Positions 17,091-26,506 of a stretch of 64,000 nucleotides of DNA are shown here, piece after piece. Position 1 is the first letter of the stretch; each line of letters starts with the position of its first letter. This DNA is from Pseudoalteromonas gelatinilytica. Its GTDB lineage: Bacteria; Pseudomonadota; Gammaproteobacteria; Enterobacterales; Alteromonadaceae. Under the pieces are notes generated by a model, which worked only from the letters and a program-made list of their open reading frames with translations, was not told the DNA's origin and did no database searches. The stretch spans positions 1 through 64,000 of the forward strand of contig NZ_LRRU01000011.1 in NCBI RefSeq assembly GCF_001641615.1, in the 5' to 3' direction. The translations under genes and the position numbers were made by a program.

Positions 17091-18814
17091 AACGGAAAAA
17101 ACACGGGTATCAGGGTCAGTACCACTAGGCTGTAGGTGATTGAGATCGGTAGGCCAAATTTTATGAAATCGGTAAGCTTGTAGTTGCCGGCATTGTAAAC
17201 CATTAGGTTGGTCTGGTAGCCGTAAGGGCTAATAAAACTGCCACTTGCGGCAAAAGCGACAGCCAAAACAAATGGCATGTAACTTACGCCTAAGCCTTGA
17301 GCTATGGTAAATGCAATGGGGAATGTAAGCGCTGCTGCTGCGTTGTTAGTAATTAACTCTGTAAATAACAGAGTAAGTAAAAATACACCAATAAAGGCGA
17401 TATAAACGCTTTGCCCTGCAAGTAAGCCTTCGACTTGTTCGGCTATTAATGTAGATACACCTGAATTATCAAGCGCTGTAGCAAGGGTTAAAGCGCTCAT
17501 TACAATAAGCCAAAGCTCTAACGGAAAACGTCGCTTAATTTCGTTTAGTGATAAACAACGGCACCCCACCAGCACAGCTAAGTAAAAAATAAAGCTTTTT
17601 AATAAGCTAATATCAAAAATTAACGAGCCCGCAATCGTTGCCACAAAACCCCAAGTAACAATGCGCTCTTTTATACCTTTAAGCATGTTATCGGCTTTAA
17701 CACCGCTCAATATAAAAAAGTTTTTCGTTAGGTTAGTACGTTTAGCAAAGTCAGGGCCGACAGCAAGAATCAAAAAATCGCCACTTTGTATGGTAATATC
17801 GCCCAGCTTACCCGATAGCTTTTCACCTTCGCGGCGAACTGCAACAACCGCGGCATCGAACCTTGCGCGAAAGCCTGCAGTTTTTAGTGTTTTACCTACC
17901 ACTGCAGCACCTGGCTTAATGACGACTTCGGTTAAGTTATCGCGTAGTAAACCATCTTGCTCTGCAAATAAGCTTAAACCTTCAAATTGCTGCAGCACCA
18001 GTACTTTAGTGACATCACCCGAAAAAATAAGTTTATCGCCTTCACGGATCATCTGCGTCGGCGCTACTGGCGAAATTAAGCGATTATCGCGTACTACTTC
18101 AACCAAAAATAGTGACTCTAAGCTACGTAAGCCATTTTGCTCTACGGTTTTACCTATTAGTGGTGAGCCAATATTCACCTTAGCTTCAACAAAGTAATCG
18201 CTAGAGGTTTCATCTTTACATACTTTACCTTTTAAGCGATTAATCGTAAGTGCCATTACCAAGACACAGGCTGCTACTGCTACTAGGCCGATAGGTAAAA
18301 AGTCAAAAAACTTAAAGCCCTCTGCACCACGTTCAATTAGCATAGAGTTAACGATTAAGTTAGTTGAAGTACCAATTAAGGTCAAAGTGCCACCTAAAAT
18401 AGCCGCATAAGAAAGGGGGAGTAACAGTTTGGTAGGAGCAATCAGTTTATTATTTTTAACTGGGCTAATTAAAGTCGCAACCACTGCGGTATTATTTAAA
18501 AAACCAGAAGCCAAAATCGTTGCGAATAAGGTTCTAACATAAGACTTAACCACAGAGCCATTAAATAAAACATTGGCGAGCTTGCGTAAAAAACTAGTAC
18601 GTTCAAAAGCAAATGCACACACCACTAAAAGCAGTAATGTGACTAATCCAGGGTTAACTGCATTATTCAAAAGCTGCTCAGTAGAAACCAAGTTTGTAGC
18701 AAAGCACGCTAAACAAGCAGCAGCAAATACACGCTCAGGAAATTTTTGAAATTTAATTAAGCCTACAATGGTTGTAACAAATATAACCACTATCAACCAT
18801 TGCTGTAAAACCAC
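17087..18814 (-). CDS. SLC13-family anion permease with RCK_C domains, candidate sulfate importer
   Basis: This 575-residue membrane protein is of the divalent anion:Na+ symporter superfamily. Paired helix-hairpin signatures occur in each half: GFLNNTAVVATLISP near the start and TELITNNAAAALTFPIA near the end. About eleven hydrophobic segments surround a cytosolic middle with two RCK_C/TrkA-C domains (VNIGSPLIGKTVEQNGLR and VIKPGAAVVGKTLKTAGF). Such proteins commonly move sulfate or dicarboxylates. Placement between cysC and the flippase gene inside a locus with CysDN argues for sulfate. That assignment is contextual, not read from the sequence. Confidence 0.82.
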   Translation of the reverse strand: MVLQQWLIVVIFVTTIVGLIKFQKFPERVFAAACLACFATNLVSTEQLLNNAVNPGLVTLLLLVVCAFAFERTSFLRKLANVLFNGSVVKSYVRTLFATILASGFLNNTAVVATLISPVKNNKLIAPTKLLLPLSYAAILGGTLTLIGTSTNLIVNSMLIERGAEGFKFFDFLPIGLVAVAACVLVMALTINRLKGKVCKDETSSDYFVEAKVNIGSPLIGKTVEQNGLRSLESLFLVEVVRDNRLISPVAPTQMIREGDKLIFSGDVTKVLVLQQFEGLSLFAEQDGLLRDNLTEVVIKPGAAVVGKTLKTAGFRARFDAAVVAVRREGEKLSGKLGDITIQSGDFLILAVGPDFAKRTNLTKNFFILSGVKADNMLKGIKERIVTWGFVATIAGSLIFDISLLKSFIFYLAVLVGCRCLSLNEIKRRFPLELWLIVMSALTLATALDNSGVSTLIAEQVEGLLAGQSVYIAFIGVFLLTLLFTELITNNAAAALTFPIAFTIAQGLGVSYMPFVLAVAFAASGSFISPYGYQTNLMVYNAGNYKLTDFIKFGLPISITYSLVVLTLIPVFFPF

Positions 18815-18895
18815 TTATTTATCCTTAAATTGCTTATGACTTTTGATTTCAAAACAATATCCAATATTTTAGTTTTTAAATCTAATATCTTTTAA

Positions 18896-20194
18896 TCATA
18901 TCTTCTGCCAAAACATTAAGGTATTGAACCCTAATCGTTTTTTAACAAAATAAACAGCGAGTAAGTTTTGTAAACTAATAAAAAACGCAGTGGCTGCCGC
19001 TGCACCAACAGCACCAAACAACTTAGTGAAGATAGGCACACTTATTAAAACACCAAAGCCACTGATTAAAGTTACTAAACGCATATCGCGCTCGTGGCCA
19101 CTCATCATTAATAAGTAACCAACAGACCCAGTCACTACATTAACCGCTTGCCCTAAAACTAAAATCTGTAAAATTAGCGCTCCTTGCCTAAACTCTTCAC
19201 CAAAAAGCCCCATTAAAAATTCAGGAAATAGCAGCATAAATAGCACTATGGGTAATGCGCTTAGTACGAGTAATCGCACAGAGAATAGCGCCGTTTTGCG
19301 AATGCCATGCTCATCACCTTTAGCGTGAAAGGCAGAGAATTTGGGGGCAACAACCAAATTTACTGCCATTAAAATAAACGAGGTTAAAAGTGCAATACGC
19401 TGTGCAACGCTAAAAAAAGCAACCTGCTCTGCAACCAAAAATACACCTATAATAATTGGTGCACTCCATTGTACTGCTTGGCTCATTATTATAATCACCC
19501 AATTAGGCCTTGCGCTATGCCAAAGCTTTTTAGGGTCTGGCGTTTCACCATTATTATTTAAGTTTTTTATACTTAGCCAGTAAAAAAAACTAGAGGTTAC
19601 CCCTAATGATAAGCTGAAATAAAGCGCTGCTGTACTTGCAGAATCAGTCGATAACATAATAACTGCCGCACCACAAAGCATAAAATGGGCAATGTTTTGG
19701 CATGGGATACTAGCAATAAGTTTATGTCGAGCCTGTAAGCTCATTGCCACTAAAAATACGATACTCAAACCGATAATCGCGGGGGCTATAAACTGCAAGC
19801 TTGCTGCAAGCCCTGGTTTATTAAAAACACTTTCAGCTAGCCAAGGAGCAAGTGTGTAAGTAATAACAGCAAATACAATCGAAACTGGCAGAACATATTT
19901 AAGTGCAAAATTTAATATTGCTTTTACTGTATAGCCATTACCTGCATCTGCTGATGTAAAACGCAATACTGTATTGTCAAAACCCAGTCTAGCTACTGCA
20001 GACAATAACATAACCAAAGCAAGCGCAAGAAAAAAGTAACCTGACTGCTCAGCACCCAATTGCCTTGCAATAATTAAATTAAACAAAAATGCCATACCTG
20101 CACCTAAAACCCGAATGGCAAGGGCTATAGCGGCGTTTATTGCAGTATGGCGATGCTCGGTGTCACTAAGCAGTGTTTTGACTTTAGAAAGCAT
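18896..20194 (-). CDS. Polysaccharide flippase (Wzx/MOP family), locus A
   Basis: This roughly 432-residue integral membrane protein has about 12-14 hydrophobic helices. The N-terminal amphipathic stretch is followed by GAGMAFLFNLIIARQLGAEQSG, typical of Wzx-like oligosaccharide flippases. It would flip undecaprenyl-linked repeat units made by the WcaJ-initiated pathway. The ATG at 20194 is preferred over the upstream TTG at 20230, because the extra residues (MHLLHLNQIEPL) would overlap the hairpin at the end of wcaJ. The gene ends 81 nt before the SLC13 gene. Confidence 0.85.
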   Translation of the reverse strand: MLSKVKTLLSDTEHRHTAINAAIALAIRVLGAGMAFLFNLIIARQLGAEQSGYFFLALALVMLLSAVARLGFDNTVLRFTSADAGNGYTVKAILNFALKYVLPVSIVFAVITYTLAPWLAESVFNKPGLAASLQFIAPAIIGLSIVFLVAMSLQARHKLIASIPCQNIAHFMLCGAAVIMLSTDSASTAALYFSLSLGVTSSFFYWLSIKNLNNNGETPDPKKLWHSARPNWVIIIMSQAVQWSAPIIIGVFLVAEQVAFFSVAQRIALLTSFILMAVNLVVAPKFSAFHAKGDEHGIRKTALFSVRLLVLSALPIVLFMLLFPEFLMGLFGEEFRQGALILQILVLGQAVNVVTGSVGYLLMMSGHERDMRLVTLISGFGVLISVPIFTKLFGAVGAAAATAFFISLQNLLAVYFVKKRLGFNTLMFWQKI

Positions 20195-20228
20195 GAGAGG
20201 CTCGATTTGATTGAGGTGTAATAAGTGC

Positions 20229-20260
20229 AAAATGCCTACTAAAAATTAGTAGGCATTTTT
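20229..20260 (-). terminator. Hairpin overlapping the end of the initiating transferase gene
   Basis: A perfect 11-bp stem (AATGCCTACTA / TAGTAGGCATT) has loop AAAAT and includes the stop codon of the wcaJ-like gene. T-tracts are modest on both sides. It may attenuate expression of the flippase gene downstream. Confidence 0.55.
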
Positions 20261-21640
20261 ATTCACAAAGCCTTTAAATATAGTTAGAAAAACTATTTTT
20301 AAATCAAAAAATAAAGACCAGTTCCGAATGTATTCTAGGTCAAACTCTATGCGTTTTTCCATTTTATCTAATGTATCGGTTTCGCCGCGCCAGCCGTTAA
20401 TTTGTGCCCATCCAGTGATGCCTGGTTTAACCTTATGACGCAGCATATAGCCATCTACCAGTTTACGGTATTCTTCGTTGTGGGCAACGGCGTGAGGTCT
20501 TGGCCCTACAATCGACATTTGCCCTTGTAACACATTAATAAACTGCGGTAATTCATCTAAACTCGTTTTACGAATAAATTGGCCTATGGGCGTAAAGCGC
20601 GAATCATTTTTAGTGGCTTGGGTTACTTTAGCACCGTCTTCCATTACATTCATCGAGCGGAACTTCCATACTTTTATCGGCTTACCATCAATACCATAAC
20701 GGTTTTGCTTAAAGAATACTGGACCTTTAGAGGTAAACTTAACCGCAAGGGCTAAGCCAAGTAAAACAGGGGATATCATTATTAAAATAAGCGTAGAGAG
20801 TACAATATCTTCAATACGCTTAATAATGGCATTACTACCATCAAGTGGTGAGTCATAAATACTGATTGTTGGTATACCCATTATGACATCACTACGCGAG
20901 TGCAATAACTGGTAGGTGAAAACATCAGGCACAATGTAAACACTTGCAGTGCTATCAGCTAGTTCTTTAACCAGCCACTTACGGCGTTCATATGCTTGCG
21001 GTGGTAATACAATGTAAACACGATCTATCCCACCTTCTTTACAATCAGCGACCAGCTTATCCAAGTTACCTAGCACTTGAGCGGCAACCAACTGCTGCTT
21101 GGGAGTAGAGTCATCATAATAACCACCAAAAACCAAGCCAAAACTTGAATTAGCAACAATATTATTAGCTAGCTGTTGCCCCAAAGTCCCAGCACCAGCA
21201 ATAACAACTGAGCGGGTATTGATTCCTTGAGAACGTAGTCCTCTTAGAATCAAGCGCAGTACAACACGATATACAGAAAGCGAGACTAAAACAGATATAA
21301 ACCAGTAAAACTGCAAACCTTCAGGGTTTAAGTACTGCGGGGCTAAAAAATTGACACTTAAAAATAAAATTGCGGCGCTAACAAACCAATGTGAAATAGT
21401 CTTTTTAAGCTCTTTATAAATTGAGAGGCCACGCCAAGAAATATACAGTTTATCAAGCTCACTAGTGAAGTGAAATAAAAACACCGCTAATAATGATGCT
21501 GTCGTATGTTGCAATAGCCATGGTAATCCTTGAAGGGACACAGCCCCCCATAAACAACCTACAATTATTGATATATCCATTATTCTTTGAACAAATGCAA
21601 TAATGGTTGAATTGTTTTGTAAAATGCCTTTATTGTCCAA
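20246..21640 (-). CDS. Undecaprenyl-phosphate hexose-1-phosphate transferase, WcaJ type
   Basis: It initiates repeat-unit synthesis by attaching hexose-1-phosphate (typically glucose) to undecaprenyl phosphate. It is 464 residues, the full-length polytopic class: several N-terminal membrane helices, a CoA-binding-like Rossmann region (VVIAGAGTLGQQLANNI), one further helix and the catalytic bacterial sugar transferase domain. That domain has KVWKFRSMNV, TSLDELPQFINVLQGQMS, VGPRPHAVAHN and the family C-terminus FDLKIVFLTIFKGF. It starts 14 nt after kdsD and belongs to the same transcription unit. Confidence 0.9.
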   Translation of the reverse strand: MDNKGILQNNSTIIAFVQRIMDISIIVGCLWGAVSLQGLPWLLQHTTASLLAVFLFHFTSELDKLYISWRGLSIYKELKKTISHWFVSAAILFLSVNFLAPQYLNPEGLQFYWFISVLVSLSVYRVVLRLILRGLRSQGINTRSVVIAGAGTLGQQLANNIVANSSFGLVFGGYYDDSTPKQQLVAAQVLGNLDKLVADCKEGGIDRVYIVLPPQAYERRKWLVKELADSTASVYIVPDVFTYQLLHSRSDVIMGIPTISIYDSPLDGSNAIIKRIEDIVLSTLILIMISPVLLGLALAVKFTSKGPVFFKQNRYGIDGKPIKVWKFRSMNVMEDGAKVTQATKNDSRFTPIGQFIRKTSLDELPQFINVLQGQMSIVGPRPHAVAHNEEYRKLVDGYMLRHKVKPGITGWAQINGWRGETDTLDKMEKRIEFDLEYIRNWSLFFDLKIVFLTIFKGFVNKNAY

Positions 21641-21654
21641 GATAATACTCTTTT

Positions 21655-22581
21655 TTATTTTTTCAGAACGCCTAACGTCTGCGCTTCATCAATCACTAGG
21701 CAATTTATTTTTTTAGCTTCCATTAATTGATATGCGCACTCCATAGAAGCTGTTTGACTAATTTTTACTGGCATACAAGACGCTATATGTTTAGCTGATA
21801 AATCAAATATATCTTTACCATATTTTTCAATAGCTCGTCGTAAATCTCCATCAGTGATTATTGATTCAATCTCAGATTCGTTTTTCACCAAAGCTAAGCC
21901 TAATTGCCCTGCTGAAATGATGTTAATAACATCAGTTAGATTAGTATCTGGATAGACTATTGGCAAATCATCAACAATCATTTCATCGGCGACTTTACTT
22001 AATAATTTTCTACCTAAGCTACCGCCAGGATGAAATCTTGCAAAATTTTCAGGCTGAAACCCTCTTAGCTCCATTAAAGCGATTGTTAAAGCATCACCCA
22101 TCACCAAGGTTGCTGTGGTCGAAGAGGTTGGCGCTAATTGCAACGGGCAAGCTTCAGCAGGCACTGCAATATTTAAGTGGTAATGGGCATTTTTAGCTAA
22201 AGTAGATGCAGGATTACCTGTTATTGCGATTATTTTATTATGGTTATCTTTTAAAAACGGCAGCAACTTTAGCACTTCGTCAGTTTCGCCAGAGTTTGAA
22301 ATAGCAATAAATACATCATCTGGCGTGATCATACCTAAGTCGCCATGAAATGCTTCACCAGGGTGCATAAAAAAGCTTGGCGTACCAGTGCTTGCAAATG
22401 ATGCCGCTATTTTTTTACCTATAATACCCGACTTACCCATACCGCAAATAATTGTGCGGCCTTGTGTATTTAATATAAGCTTGATAGCAGCATCGAACTG
22501 TTCATCTAACTGTTCACTAATAGCATGCAATGCATCAATCTCATTACTAATCACTCTTTTCGCTATTTCTAAGGTATTCAT
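21655..22581 (-). CDS. kdsD: D-arabinose-5-phosphate isomerase (KdsD/KpsF)
   Basis: It interconverts ribulose-5-phosphate and arabinose-5-phosphate, the first step to Kdo. It is 308 residues: an N-terminal SIS domain (GMGKSGIIGKKIAASFASTG, ISNSGETDEVL) followed by two CBS domains (ending AKKINCLVIDE). The start overlaps the end of kdsB by 4 bp. The C-terminus is slightly short relative to E. coli KdsD (328) but includes both CBS repeats. Presence in a capsule locus parallels KpsF. Confidence 0.92.
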   Translation of the reverse strand: MNTLEIAKRVISNEIDALHAISEQLDEQFDAAIKLILNTQGRTIICGMGKSGIIGKKIAASFASTGTPSFFMHPGEAFHGDLGMITPDDVFIAISNSGETDEVLKLLPFLKDNHNKIIAITGNPASTLAKNAHYHLNIAVPAEACPLQLAPTSSTTATLVMGDALTIALMELRGFQPENFARFHPGGSLGRKLLSKVADEMIVDDLPIVYPDTNLTDVINIISAGQLGLALVKNESEIESIITDGDLRRAIEKYGKDIFDLSAKHIASCMPVKISQTASMECAYQLMEAKKINCLVIDEAQTLGVLKK

Positions 22582-23336
22582 AAATTTTCCATTTTCTGTT
22601 TTACTGCTAAATAATCTTCTTTGGTGTCGATCCCATGAGGAATATCACCAATGTAATCCATTACACCTATAGAAAGACCATTGCTCAAGGCTCTTAATTG
22701 CTCTAGCTTTTCAAGCTTTTCTAAATGCGACTCAGGTAATTCACATATTGTTTTTAACGCCGATACTTTATACACATACACACCAACATGCCGTTTTGCT
22801 GCAGCAAGATCATCAGGTGCATCACGGTTTATTGGAGCTGGCGCACGAGTAAAGTATAAAGCTTCATTATGTTCACTCACTATAGCCTTAACAACATTTA
22901 AATTATTAAAATCACTTAGCCTTGTTATAGCTGTAGCAGCAGTGGTAACACTAAACTTGTTATTTTGCTGAGTGAAATTAATTAACTCACGAATTAAGTT
23001 CTCTGGTATAAGTGGTTCATCACCTTGAACATTCATTACAAGTGTTGATTCAGGCCACGCCATTTTAAGTGCTACTTCATGAACCCGATCTGTACCACTT
23101 ACATGTTTATCACTAGTCATTACAACAGGAAGAGACAGTGCTTTTGCTGCCTCTTCTATTCGAGTGTCATCAGTTGCAATTAAAATGTCATCTATAGCTA
23201 CACCAGCCTCACGAACCCTCTGTACAACATGCCAAAAAACTGGTTTGCCGCATATTTCTAATAACGGTTTAGCAGGTAACCGCGAAGAGCCGTAGCGCGC
23301 TGGTATTACTACTTTAAATTTCACTTCATCCATCAC
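22578..23336 (-). CDS. kdsB: CMP-Kdo synthetase (KdsB/KpsU)
   Basis: It activates Kdo with CTP to CMP-Kdo. It is 252 residues with the signature VVIPARYGSSRLPAKPL at the N-terminus, then ATDD, SGTDRVHEVA and NVQGDEPLIPENLI. It overlaps kdsD by 4 bp and follows kdsA by 17 nt. Two consecutive ATG codons at the start leave a one-residue ambiguity. Together with kdsA, C and D it forms a complete CMP-Kdo pathway inside locus A. Confidence 0.95.
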   Translation of the reverse strand: MMDEVKFKVVIPARYGSSRLPAKPLLEICGKPVFWHVVQRVREAGVAIDDILIATDDTRIEEAAKALSLPVVMTSDKHVSGTDRVHEVALKMAWPESTLVMNVQGDEPLIPENLIRELINFTQQNNKFSVTTAATAITRLSDFNNLNVVKAIVSEHNEALYFTRAPAPINRDAPDDLAAAKRHVGVYVYKVSALKTICELPESHLEKLEKLEQLRALSNGLSIGVMDYIGDIPHGIDTKEDYLAVKQKMENL

Positions 23337-23353
23337 AAATAGCTACAAAAAAA

Positions 23354-24151
23354 TTAAACTAACTTACTTTCTAAAAATGGACGCTTGTGTGTCACTGCAT
23401 CAATTTCTAGCAAGGTTTCTAGCATTTCATGCATGTGCTCGAGTGGGATCATGTTTGGACCATCACTAAGGGCAACGCTCGGATCTGGGTGAGTTTCAGT
23501 GAATAAACCATCAATACCTACCGCAACGGCAGCTCTTGCTAACACAGGAACCATTTCTCTTTGCCCGCCCGATGTAGTACCTTGGCCACCCGGTTGCTGC
23601 ACAGAATGAGTTGCATCAAATACCACTTTACAACCAGTGCTACGCATTACAGGTAAACCGCGCATGTCACTAATTAAGGTGTTGTAACCAAAAGAGGTAC
23701 CACGGTCACATAACCAAATGTCTTTATTGCCCACTTCATGGCATTTATTAACAACTTGCTGCATATCCCAAGGGGCTTGAAACTGGCCTTTTTTAATATT
23801 AACAGGCTTACCTGCACGCGCCACTTTTTGAATAAAGTTTGTTTGACGCACTAAAAATGCAGGTGTCTGTAATACATCAACAACACTCGCAACCTCATCA
23901 ATAGGTGTATCTTCATGTACATCAGTTAATACGCGAAGACCTAAATCTGATTTAACCTTAGCTAAAATACGTAAGCCTTCTTCAACGCCTGGGCCTCGGT
24001 AGCTCGAAGTAGAACTACGGTTAGCTTTATCAAAACTCGCTTTAAAGATGTATTCAACACCTAACTCTTCGGTTACTTTCTTCATTTTTTCAGCGATCTC
24101 AAAAACCAGCTTTTCTGATTCAATAACGCATGGGCCTGCAATTAAAAACAT
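23354..24151 (-). CDS. kdsA: 3-deoxy-D-manno-octulosonate-8-phosphate synthase KdsA
   Basis: It condenses phosphoenolpyruvate with arabinose-5-phosphate. It is 265 residues, somewhat shorter than E. coli KdsA (284) at the N-terminus, starting directly at [12 protein letters not shown]. Core segments [45 protein letters not shown] and [11 protein letters not shown] are present. It is probably a second, capsule-dedicated copy if another kdsA sits elsewhere in the genome, which the window cannot show. It follows kdsC by 37 nt. Confidence 0.95.
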   Translation of the reverse strand: MFLIAGPCVIESEKLVFEIAEKMKKVTEELGVEYIFKASFDKANRSSTSSYRGPGVEEGLRILAKVKSDLGLRVLTDVHEDTPIDEVASVVDVLQTPAFLVRQTNFIQKVARAGKPVNIKKGQFQAPWDMQQVVNKCHEVGNKDIWLCDRGTSFGYNTLISDMRGLPVMRSTGCKVVFDATHSVQQPGGQGTTSGGQREMVPVLARAAVAVGIDGLFTETHPDPSVALSDGPNMIPLEHMHEMLETLLEIDAVTHKRPFLESKLV

Positions 24152-24188
24152 GGGTAATCCTTGTACTATATAATTCTAAAAAAATTCT

Positions 24189-24743
24189 TTACTGTTCCAT
24201 ACTGGCAACATCATCAGCGATAATTTTGCTTAGTAATACGTCATAAATTTGTTCTAATGTTTCAAAACGAGAGAGTAAAAGTTTATCGGCAACCTCTCTT
24301 ACTACACCGTGCCCACCACTTGCCTCTGTTACATGCGTTGCATATTTATAAACAAGGTCATGGGCATCTTTTGGTGCAAAGCTAATACCGCACATTTCCA
24401 TTACTGGTATATCTAGAACATCATCGCCTACAAACGCAACTTGCTGCCAATTTATATTCAGCTCATTGCAAATTGCTTGAACCCTAGGCAATTTGTTTTT
24501 ACAGCCTGTGATAATGTAATCAAAACCTAGCTTTTCACAGCGTTCTGTTAAAGCTGTACTTGCCTTACCTGATACCACACCAGTTTTGATACCGTGACTA
24601 CGTAACAACTCTATTGCTAAACCATCTTTTACATTAAATTTTTTAAAACTTTCGCCTGTTGAATCGATATAAATGCTGCCATCAGTCATGACTCCATCCA
24701 CATCAAACAAAACAATTTGTATATCTTTCATGGTAAAACTCAC
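24189..24743 (-). CDS. kdsC: Kdo-8-phosphate phosphatase KdsC
   Basis: This HAD-superfamily phosphatase releases Kdo from Kdo-8-phosphate. It is 184 residues with motif I FDVDGVMTDGSIYID, motif II VVSGKAS, and FVGDDVLDIPVMEMCGIS for motifs III/IV. The short C-capless architecture is typical of KdsC tetramers. It starts 18 nt after the GT4 gene and is read with it. Confidence 0.93.
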   Translation of the reverse strand: MSFTMKDIQIVLFDVDGVMTDGSIYIDSTGESFKKFNVKDGLAIELLRSHGIKTGVVSGKASTALTERCEKLGFDYIITGCKNKLPRVQAICNELNINWQQVAFVGDDVLDIPVMEMCGISFAPKDAHDLVYKYATHVTEASGGHGVVREVADKLLLSRFETLEQIYDVLLSKIIADDVASMEQ

Positions 24744-24761
24744 CTTAAAATAAAAGTAGGC

Positions 24762-25799
24762 TTAGCCTGTTATATAACCATAAACAGTGGAAATCGAATT
24801 TGATAAATTTTCTGCCGTGTGCGTATTTCTGATCATAGATGTATTAAAATTAGCTCTATCAACAGCAGTCTTATCACCGTTTAAGAATAACAAAAGTTCA
24901 TTAGAAGCTATGTCCTCATCAGCTAAAGTATTTAAGCCTTCCGCTGTAAATGGACCTATCTCACGAAGTAATACAGGTAAGTTCATTTCAGCCGCCTCCA
25001 AAACAGAAACAGGGAAACCATCCCAAGCAGCAGTATGGAAATACACATCCAAATGCTCTAATTCATCAAGAACAGACTGCCGCTTCACCCATCCAGTAAC
25101 TCTAACACCTGCCTGAGACAAGAGTTCATTACCTTTTTCGTCACCACCACCTATCCAAATAAACTCGGCCTTTCCAGTTAACTTTTTTGCAACCTTAGCA
25201 AAGAAATCATAACCTTTTTGTGCCGTTATCCGACCTACCATACCGATCTTCAGCGGACGTTCTGACTTGTTAGCTAGTTTATGTCTATCTAGCTTTTCAC
25301 AAATATTAACTAAAGGATAAGTAAGCAAGTTTTTATTAAATGCTTGTGCGATGTTAGCTTCATCTACACCACAGCCTGCAATTACTTTACATCTTTTACT
25401 AAGAACTTTTTCAATAAGATAATAAGCTTTCTTTAAAATCGGGTGGTCGTCACGTAAAAATGCAAAGCCATGAGGCGTATAAACAACTTTCTGAGTATCA
25501 ATCTTTGGATGAATTCTTAAGAATAAGCCTGCATAAGTACTATGAATATGTATTACATCAGGCTTAAGGTCATCTATTCTATGCAAGCATTTTTTCAAGC
25601 AAGTAAAATCTCGTTTCAACAACGTGGAAGAGGCAAATAAATTTGACTCTTCTTCACCTGTTTCATCACCTTCTCTCACTACTGCAATTAAGTGATGTGC
25701 AAAGCTAGGGCTATTTTTAACATAAGTATTAATTGCCGTAGTGACACCACCACCAAAAGACTCTGTAATATGAACTATTGTTTTCTTATTCAAAGTCAT
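24762..25799 (-). CDS. Glycosyltransferase, family 4 type
   Basis: This 345-residue GT-B protein has an N-terminal acceptor half with ESFGGGVTTAINTYV and HIHSTYAGLFLRI. Its C-terminal donor half has IGMVGRITAQKGYDFF and the E-x7-E-like DGFPVSVLEAAEMNLPV. It probably adds one sugar to the locus A repeat unit on the cytoplasmic face of the inner membrane. Its start overlaps the end of the sulfotransferase gene by 14 bp, so translational coupling is likely. The sugar is unknown. Confidence 0.85.
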   Translation of the reverse strand: MTLNKKTIVHITESFGGGVTTAINTYVKNSPSFAHHLIAVVREGDETGEEESNLFASSTLLKRDFTCLKKCLHRIDDLKPDVIHIHSTYAGLFLRIHPKIDTQKVVYTPHGFAFLRDDHPILKKAYYLIEKVLSKRCKVIAGCGVDEANIAQAFNKNLLTYPLVNICEKLDRHKLANKSERPLKIGMVGRITAQKGYDFFAKVAKKLTGKAEFIWIGGGDEKGNELLSQAGVRVTGWVKRQSVLDELEHLDVYFHTAAWDGFPVSVLEAAEMNLPVLLREIGPFTAEGLNTLADEDIASNELLLFLNGDKTAVDRANFNTSMIRNTHTAENLSNSISTVYGYITG

Positions 25800-26505
25800 A
25801 ATTCAACAGTTCCAAGTCTTCTTTATATAGCTCTTTAATAAGTTCGATAGAGGAATTCGTATAATTTTTCCTGTAGTCACCACTATTACTCGCATTGACT
25901 TTAGAGTTCAAAACAGGTTCCAGATCTAAACGGTTACAAATCTCTCTCAAGCTATCTTCCATTTTTTCAACACTTCCAAGGTAATCAAGTTCATTGATAC
26001 CATCTACTAAAATGAATTTTGATTGGGGTATAAAATGAGTCCAAGCTAACACCTTACTGGCAATAGCTTTATTTTCTAAAGATAGTATGAAACTATTAAA
26101 ATCCTTGTGTGGCCTTATATATTTCTCTGCAAATTCAACATCATATATACCAAAACCACCATTTTTTAAGTAAGAGTAGGCTGAATAAAATCTTGAGTAA
26201 GGGTTACGTGAGAATGCAAATTTAAAGAACTCTTTATAACGTTCAGTATCAGCTTCCTTATATTGTTTTAGAAAGTTATGACCTTTTGGCTGCTCTCTAA
26301 ATAAAGAATTAGCTATGCCATTACCTGCATTTTTTGGTATATGAACAAATATGACTTTATTATTAATTTCAAGTGTTGAATATGGATCAACAAACTCCCT
26401 TGAAAGCTTATCTCTTATAGATAATGGAACAGTATTAGTATAAACACTCCTTGCCATTGACTCTAAGGGCCCACCTTTAACAACACCTCTCAAATAACCA
26501 AACAT
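25786..26505 (-). CDS. PAPS-dependent carbohydrate sulfotransferase
   Basis: This 239-residue protein has both PAPS-binding signatures of the Sulfotransfer_2 family: a 5'-phosphosulfate loop FVHIPKNAGNGIANSLF at residues 53-69, and a 3'-phosphate segment FSRNPYSRFYSAYSYL near residues 98-113 with R100 and S108. A further conserved WTHFIPQS is seen near residue 175. It should transfer sulfate from PAPS to a hydroxyl of the polysaccharide or its precursor. There is no signal peptide, so it acts in the cytoplasm on the lipid-linked unit. The companion cysD, cysN and cysC genes in the same locus would make PAPS. Confidence 0.85.
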   Translation of the reverse strand: MFGYLRGVVKGGPLESMARSVYTNTVPLSIRDKLSREFVDPYSTLEINNKVIFVHIPKNAGNGIANSLFREQPKGHNFLKQYKEADTERYKEFFKFAFSRNPYSRFYSAYSYLKNGGFGIYDVEFAEKYIRPHKDFNSFILSLENKAIASKVLAWTHFIPQSKFILVDGINELDYLGSVEKMEDSLREICNRLDLEPVLNSKVNASNSGDYRKNYTNSSIELIKELYKEDLELLNYDFE

Positions 26506-26506
26506 A